Assembly (NCBI RefSeq): GCF_024362695.1
Contig: NC_065433.1
Span: 25,081,700-25,145,699 of the forward strand
Origin: Pectinophora gossypiella
Taxonomy: Eukaryota > Arthropoda > Insecta > Lepidoptera > Gelechiidae
Direction: 5' to 3'
Length of the DNA: 64,000 nt
Positions 62,101-64,000 of this stretch are shown here, one piece after another. Below the pieces are notes generated by a model. That model searched no databases, had not been told where the DNA came from, and was given only the letters and a program-made list of their open reading frames with translations. Numbering within the stretch: position 1 is the first letter of the stretch; the number at the start of each line of letters is the position of its first letter. Both the position numbers and the translations under genes were made by a program.

Positions 62101-62875
62101 GTAACCTCATACACCTGTAATCAGTAGTTAAAACTTTCACCCTGCAGGTTGAAACTCCGGGAAAGCCGTATAAATGTTAGCTCAACACTTGAGTGGAAGA
62201 TATTATTTCCGTTTTATTATAAAATCACTCCGTTAGTGTTAATAATGATCATACGATATAACGACAATGCTTAGATAAGCTAATGTAATTAAATAAACCG
62301 TACAGGAAATTTATGTTTTATGTATTAACTTTAAACTTTAATATTCTAAATTCTTATTAATAAGTAGGTACATGGGAAACGTAGCTGAAATGAAGACATG
62401 TCGCTTAAAAAGTCTCTTTTCAATATTGACATTTACAAATTTCCTTACATATAAAAGATGGAGCCTACAAGCCAGAACAACGTGGTTTGAAAAGGTCACA
62501 TCGTTACAGAATTTACAGCATCTATTAAAATTAGTAACCGTAACATGGAAGCCGTATACTGCGAGCGGCGCTATATTTGAACCAATGGAATTTGTTTATT
62601 TATCGCGTAGCCAATGAGTATTGGTTAGTTTACACGATATGAAAACTCCATGCTTCAAATAATCTTATCTTTTTCATTGTCTGTTATTTTGTTATTTGTT
62701 TTAGTTTAATTAATATTTGTTTTATATAATGTATAGATAATTTGAAACCAAAGGGCTTTCATCAGGTTCGAGTCTGGCTGAACTGCAGAGTGGCGTGAAG
62801 ACTACGACGAGCTATTTGAGCCTACTGATGGCAGCCATGCTGGTCGTCATTGGAGCATACAGCGACGTGAGGTGA
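47124..62875 (+). CDS. Dpr-like two-Ig-domain cell-surface protein, 8 exons
   Basis: Exons 47124-47187, 49764-49953, 57456-57570, 58052-58131, 58421-58554, 58848-59050, 61027-61123 and 62766-62875 total 993 nt (330 residues plus stop). Every junction has GT-AG ends and compatible phase. Residues 1-18 are a signal peptide (MQRAVLLMAVLTPISPL). A basic linker of about 70 residues follows. Ig1 (about 95-193) has C114, W126 and the D-S-G-V-Y-C-C motif (C177, extra C176). Ig2 (about 196-293) has C216, W232 and D-A-G-N-Y-T-C (C276). The hydrophobic C-terminus (LSLLMAAMLVVIG) suggests a GPI anchor or short membrane anchor. N-glycosylation sites: N19, N236 (NSS) and N273. The layout and motifs (VSWIKV, WRLTLSDARATDSG) match the Dpr family, which binds DIP partners at insect synapses; the paralogue is not assigned, and Ig1 is rather diverged. 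ACAG at 47092 could be an acceptor, so an upstream leader exon is possible. Confidence 0.85.
47188..49763 (+). other. Dpr-like intron 1
   Basis: AGACGGTCTTCC-type segments recur at about 47668, 48293, 48640 and 48653 (inverted) and may mark a worn element. 49200-49280 has SINE-tail-like words. 49460-49645 is a 61-codon + frame that I cannot place. No other signal. Confidence 0.4.
49764..49953 (+). CDS. Dpr-like exon 2 (linker)
   Basis: TTTATTTGTTTAG acceptor, GTAAGC donor. Encodes a proline- and arginine-rich stretch (NPRPYSPRPRKTSMRQGK) and then MLNYIFDSYATS leading into the first Ig domain. An alternative acceptor CAACAG 9 bp downstream would drop three residues and also keep frame. Confidence 0.7.
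49975..50460 (+). repeat. Retroelement-like repeat with three ~130-bp units
   Basis: Starts ACTAGCTTTTGCCCGCGACT TCGTCCGCGTGG, a widespread insect repeat head. Three units follow with AAATTTCAAGC(A/G)TCTAACTT and TTTTTCATAC, CCCGCTAACTCCC at about 50048, 50165 and 50305. Confidence 0.65.
50876..52954. other. Dpr-like intron 2, unassigned part
   Basis: AT-rich sequence. A single ACCGACTTCAAAAATGTAGA at 52569 is the head of the repeat seen at 13838. I see nothing else. Confidence 0.35.
52955..53565 (+). pseudogene. LINE ORF2 C-terminal remnant (Jockey/CR1-type)
   Basis: 156 open codons (52976-53446) read YYGYVASVLNYGLLLWG, then AQKQCIRAI, SCRPLIVSLRISTVPCMYIL, EVFKFVKK and a C-terminal VYNKIP segment. 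This is the post-reverse-transcriptase region of Jockey/CR1-like LINEs. It is 5' truncated and ends in TGATTTCTGATTTCTGAT, a short tandem 3' end. It lies in intron 2 of the Dpr-like gene. Confidence 0.85.
53597..53727 (-). repeat. LINE 3' tail, reverse
   Basis: On the minus strand: GTTGTCTGGAAGAAATCGCT, AAGGCCGCC and TGCAATAAAGTGTATTTGTA. Confidence 0.75.
53728..56600. other. Dpr-like intron 2, unassigned part with one hairpin
   Basis: Apart from the hairpin at 55216-55279 there is no recognisable element. Short frames at 55431-55814 have no motif. Confidence 0.35.
55216..55279. repeat. Near-perfect hairpin
   Basis: CGGACCATGTT, TTAAGAACGG and CCGTTCTTAA, AACATGGTCC pair around a 3-4 base loop, with 2-3 unpaired bases in each arm. 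It is flanked by GGTCGGAC/GTCCGAC words. Confidence 0.7.
56670..56830 (-). pseudogene. LINE ORF2 C-terminal scrap
   Basis: The minus-strand frame reads VFPNAYNPGGFKAIVNRLLL and then GELAPS before a stop. F-P-x-x-Y-x-x-x-x-F-K-x-x-V-N-R is the closing motif of a moth LINE reverse transcriptase ORF. The upstream part is lost. Confidence 0.55.
56994..57087. repeat. Palindrome with 33-bp arms
   Basis: CATAATTAAAACACATAATA ACGGGTTCTTACC (56994-57026) returns as its exact inverse at 57055-57087 around a 28-base loop. It lies 370 bp before Dpr-like exon 3. Confidence 0.85.
57456..57570 (+). CDS. Dpr-like exon 3 (Ig1, first part)
   Basis: The acceptor is TTCCAG at 57455, which alone gives the phase required by exon 2. 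Encodes FRPPSFEGD, then DTGATVNFDCQVASL with the first Ig1 Cys. Donor GTGAGT. Confidence 0.8.
58052..58131 (+). CDS. Dpr-like exon 4 (Ig1, middle)
   Basis: Begins VSWIKV (the Ig tryptophan) and continues ENLELLTLDLETHTADS. TTGTTGCAG acceptor, GTGAGA donor. Split Arg codon at its end. Confidence 0.85.
58421..58554 (+). CDS. Dpr-like exon 5 (Ig1, end)
   Basis: FRVDLASETWRLTLSDARAT followed by DSGVYCCHV and a strand LKRFKLTIH. TTTTGACCAG acceptor, GTAAGT donor. Confidence 0.85.
58848..59050 (+). CDS. Dpr-like exon 6 (Ig2, first part)
   Basis: PEIKLTKEAFLETSETLSLK, then C216 and LRWYRGNSS, ending IETDYLTFTSHLQ, the I-E-T-D-x-x-x-x-x-x-S-x-L pattern of Dpr Ig2 domains. CCAACAG acceptor, GTAAAC donor. 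Confidence 0.85.
59090..59459. mobile_element. MITE with TAGGGTTGTAACGAATGTT ends
   Basis: The left end TAGGGTTGTAACGAATGTTG and the right end AACATTCGTTACAACCCTA are inverted. The interior repeats GCGAAAG and CTTTCGC words, including CGAAAGTCTCGCTTTCGCAT. It is about 370 bp in intron 6 of the Dpr-like gene. The ends resemble hAT-type MITEs, but no 8-bp duplication is clear. Confidence 0.65.
59460..60600. other. Dpr-like intron 6, unassigned
   Basis: A short SINE-tail piece (CACCTCACAACCCATACGAT AGAAGAAG) at 59946-59973. Nothing else recognised. Confidence 0.4.
60623..60976 (+). mobile_element. Compound double-palindrome MITE, shortened
   Basis: Third copy of the compound design: ACAGGATGTTAGTGAGATCG, unit 1 to about 60800, linker TACACCCCATACAAGCACAT..ATGGGTG, unit 2 closing TTCGTTACGATGTTACAAAC ACCTGT. 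Both units have internal deletions. It ends 50 bp upstream of exon 7 of the Dpr-like gene. Confidence 0.7.
61027..61123 (+). CDS. Dpr-like exon 7 (Ig2, end)
   Basis: VAMLKVEDAGNYTCALHVPM, closing the second Ig disulfide, then TVARVHVLR. CCAACAG acceptor 50 bp after a MITE; donor GTAATG. Confidence 0.85.
61165..61300 (+). repeat. Retroelement tail
   Basis: GATGATTCCGTGCTTCGGAG, CAGCGTGGTGGAATGCTCC, TGTGCCCAGCAGTGGGTCGT and ATATAGGC; the 1023-1510 family without its nested insertion but with a central deletion. Confidence 0.7.
61301..62765. other. Dpr-like intron 7, unassigned
   Basis: AT-rich. Short frames at 61572, 61828 and 62372 have no recognisable content. Confidence 0.35.
62766..62875 (+). 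CDS. Dpr-like exon 8 (membrane anchor, stop)
   Basis: Acceptor TTTCATCAG. Encodes SSLAELQSGVKTTT, then SYLSLLMAAMLVVIGAYSDV and Arg before TGA (62873-62875). The small residues before the hydrophobic end (SG, TTTS) could serve as a GPI attachment site. Phase agrees with exon 7. Confidence 0.8.
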
Positions 62876-63138
62876 CCTATTTAGGCGACGGCTTTACAGA
62901 ATCGGGAATCTTAAAAACGGATAACGCAAGCATAAATGGGAATAACGATTTCTGTACATATATTAATTTGTATAATCCATAACACAACTGAAAATAAGTA
63001 ATCTAACAAGAGTAAACTTATGTGTTCGTAGATTTACTTATTAAACTCATTCGTGAAAAGTTGTTACGAAATTATTTAAGTCATTACGAATTTATTTATT
63101 AACATTTCCTCATTTGTTCTTGCTTATCCAGATTGTCG

Positions 63139-63144
63139 AATAAA
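63139..63144 (+). promoter_or_regulatory. Candidate polyadenylation signal, Dpr-like gene
   Basis: AATAAA about 265 bp after the stop codon, the first canonical signal downstream. Confidence 0.4.
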
Positions 63145-64000
63145 AGATCCTTATAATAAAGGAAGAATACCGTCCAAGGATCTTTCGGTTTAAAATAAGG
63201 ACCACTAGTGAGATTGTACTTAATATGTAGGTACAGCATCTACGCATTTGTAACAAAATTTCTTTTGTTTAAATTTATGTGAAGGAATTCGCCATCTTTG
63301 GAACGATTTACATATCAAAACGATAATATCTTCTGATATCATTTAAATATTCTAAATTTCAGTGGTTTTATGAATATAATATTATCTACAGTCATAAAAT
63401 GACTTCACCAGCTTTTGCATATCAATACAAAATATCAAAATTCGCCATACCCTACTCATATTCAAAATCAAAGTATCAAAATTCAAAGTAAACTGTAGGT
63501 ACTTATTAAAAAAGAAACTTTATCGAGTATTTCTAGAACCGTTTATTATTTTAAATATTTAATTTAGAAGTATTTAACTTACTCCGTTTTTGTTTAGTAG
63601 TTAATTTATTTTATTACAACATATTTTATATTTATAAACCGATCACACTAAAGGAATCCATTAAATGTAATAAACTATATTGAATATTAAAAGTATAAAT
63701 ATTGTAACCGTAACAGAATGGGTGTCGTAGTGGAACAATTAATAATTATAAAACTGAATTTATGTGTAATCTTCCATGTTACGCACTTCACTTTGTAAAT
63801 ATGTCTAATAAATTTTGGTTAACTTCACTTTTCTAAAGCACGAACCAATATTACATCTAAGTCGAAGTATACAAGTCACATAGTGGAGACTTTAATGATA
63901 CCATGAGCTTTTATAATAATCTTTACATCAGGCTCTACTGTGTGACTCTCTTCTTGTATAGATAACTTCAAATCTTTTCATATATATAATGTAACTATAT
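63145..64000. other. Downstream of the Dpr-like gene, nothing recognised
   Basis: AT-rich 3' flank or 3' UTR continuation. No coding signal or repeat recognised. Confidence 0.35.

Overview
The window looks like nuclear DNA of a moth or butterfly. It is AT-rich, introns are kilobases long, and it is dense in repeats of kinds common in Lepidoptera: tRNA-derived SINEs with a well-kept B box, LINE 3' tails ending in an AATAAAGTAT-like motif, TAGGTACCTACC clusters, TA-flanked MITEs, mariner, and BEL/Pao and Jockey relics. This assignment rests on repeat style and protein resemblance; no search was run.

Two host-type genes can be assembled by eye, both on the + strand, and neither is visible as one open frame. 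(1) 29.3-40.3 kb: a THAP9/P-element-transposase-like gene of three exons. The two short upstream exons rebuild a C2CH THAP zinc finger, and the third encodes an apparently complete P-element-type transposase with D, D and E candidates. Both junctions keep frame across introns of 4.0 and 4.3 kb. (2) 47.1-62.9 kb: an eight-exon gene for a 330-residue secreted or GPI-anchored protein with two Ig domains, resembling the Dpr neuronal recognition family. All seven junctions are in phase.

The rest is mostly mobile DNA. 0-2.7 kb: SINE and LINE tails. 2.7-9.3 kb: a complete, very young LTR element on the minus strand with apparently identical 1115-bp LTRs and an ATTA duplication. Its internal region has no gag-pol but holds an 18-bp minisatellite, a 115-bp satellite and a 1.6-kb foldback element. 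9.4-10.5 kb: palindromic MITEs. 10.5-13.8 kb: nothing recognised. 13.8-16.4 kb: a tandem element, a microsatellite, a LINE tail and a foldback MITE. 17.6-18.7 kb: a BEL/Pao remnant. 19.9-26.5 kb: a GC-rich Jockey-type ORF1 split by a 4248-bp DNA transposon with CCCAAGTAGCA termini, which itself carries a broken mariner and LINE tails. 41.1-43.1 kb: a foldback element whose arms are tandem arrays.

The two host genes show no direct functional link. The transposon load bears on them mainly through intron size: a SINE split by a Harbinger-like MITE sits in intron 2 of the THAP gene, and MITEs lie just behind its stop codon and 50 bp before exon 7 of the Dpr-like gene. The strongest candidates for new biology are the intact split THAP/P-element gene, the foldback element with an open transposase fragment as its spacer, the coding-free LTR element, the double-palindrome MITE family, and the CCCAAGTAGCA transposon whose removal restores the Jockey frame exactly.
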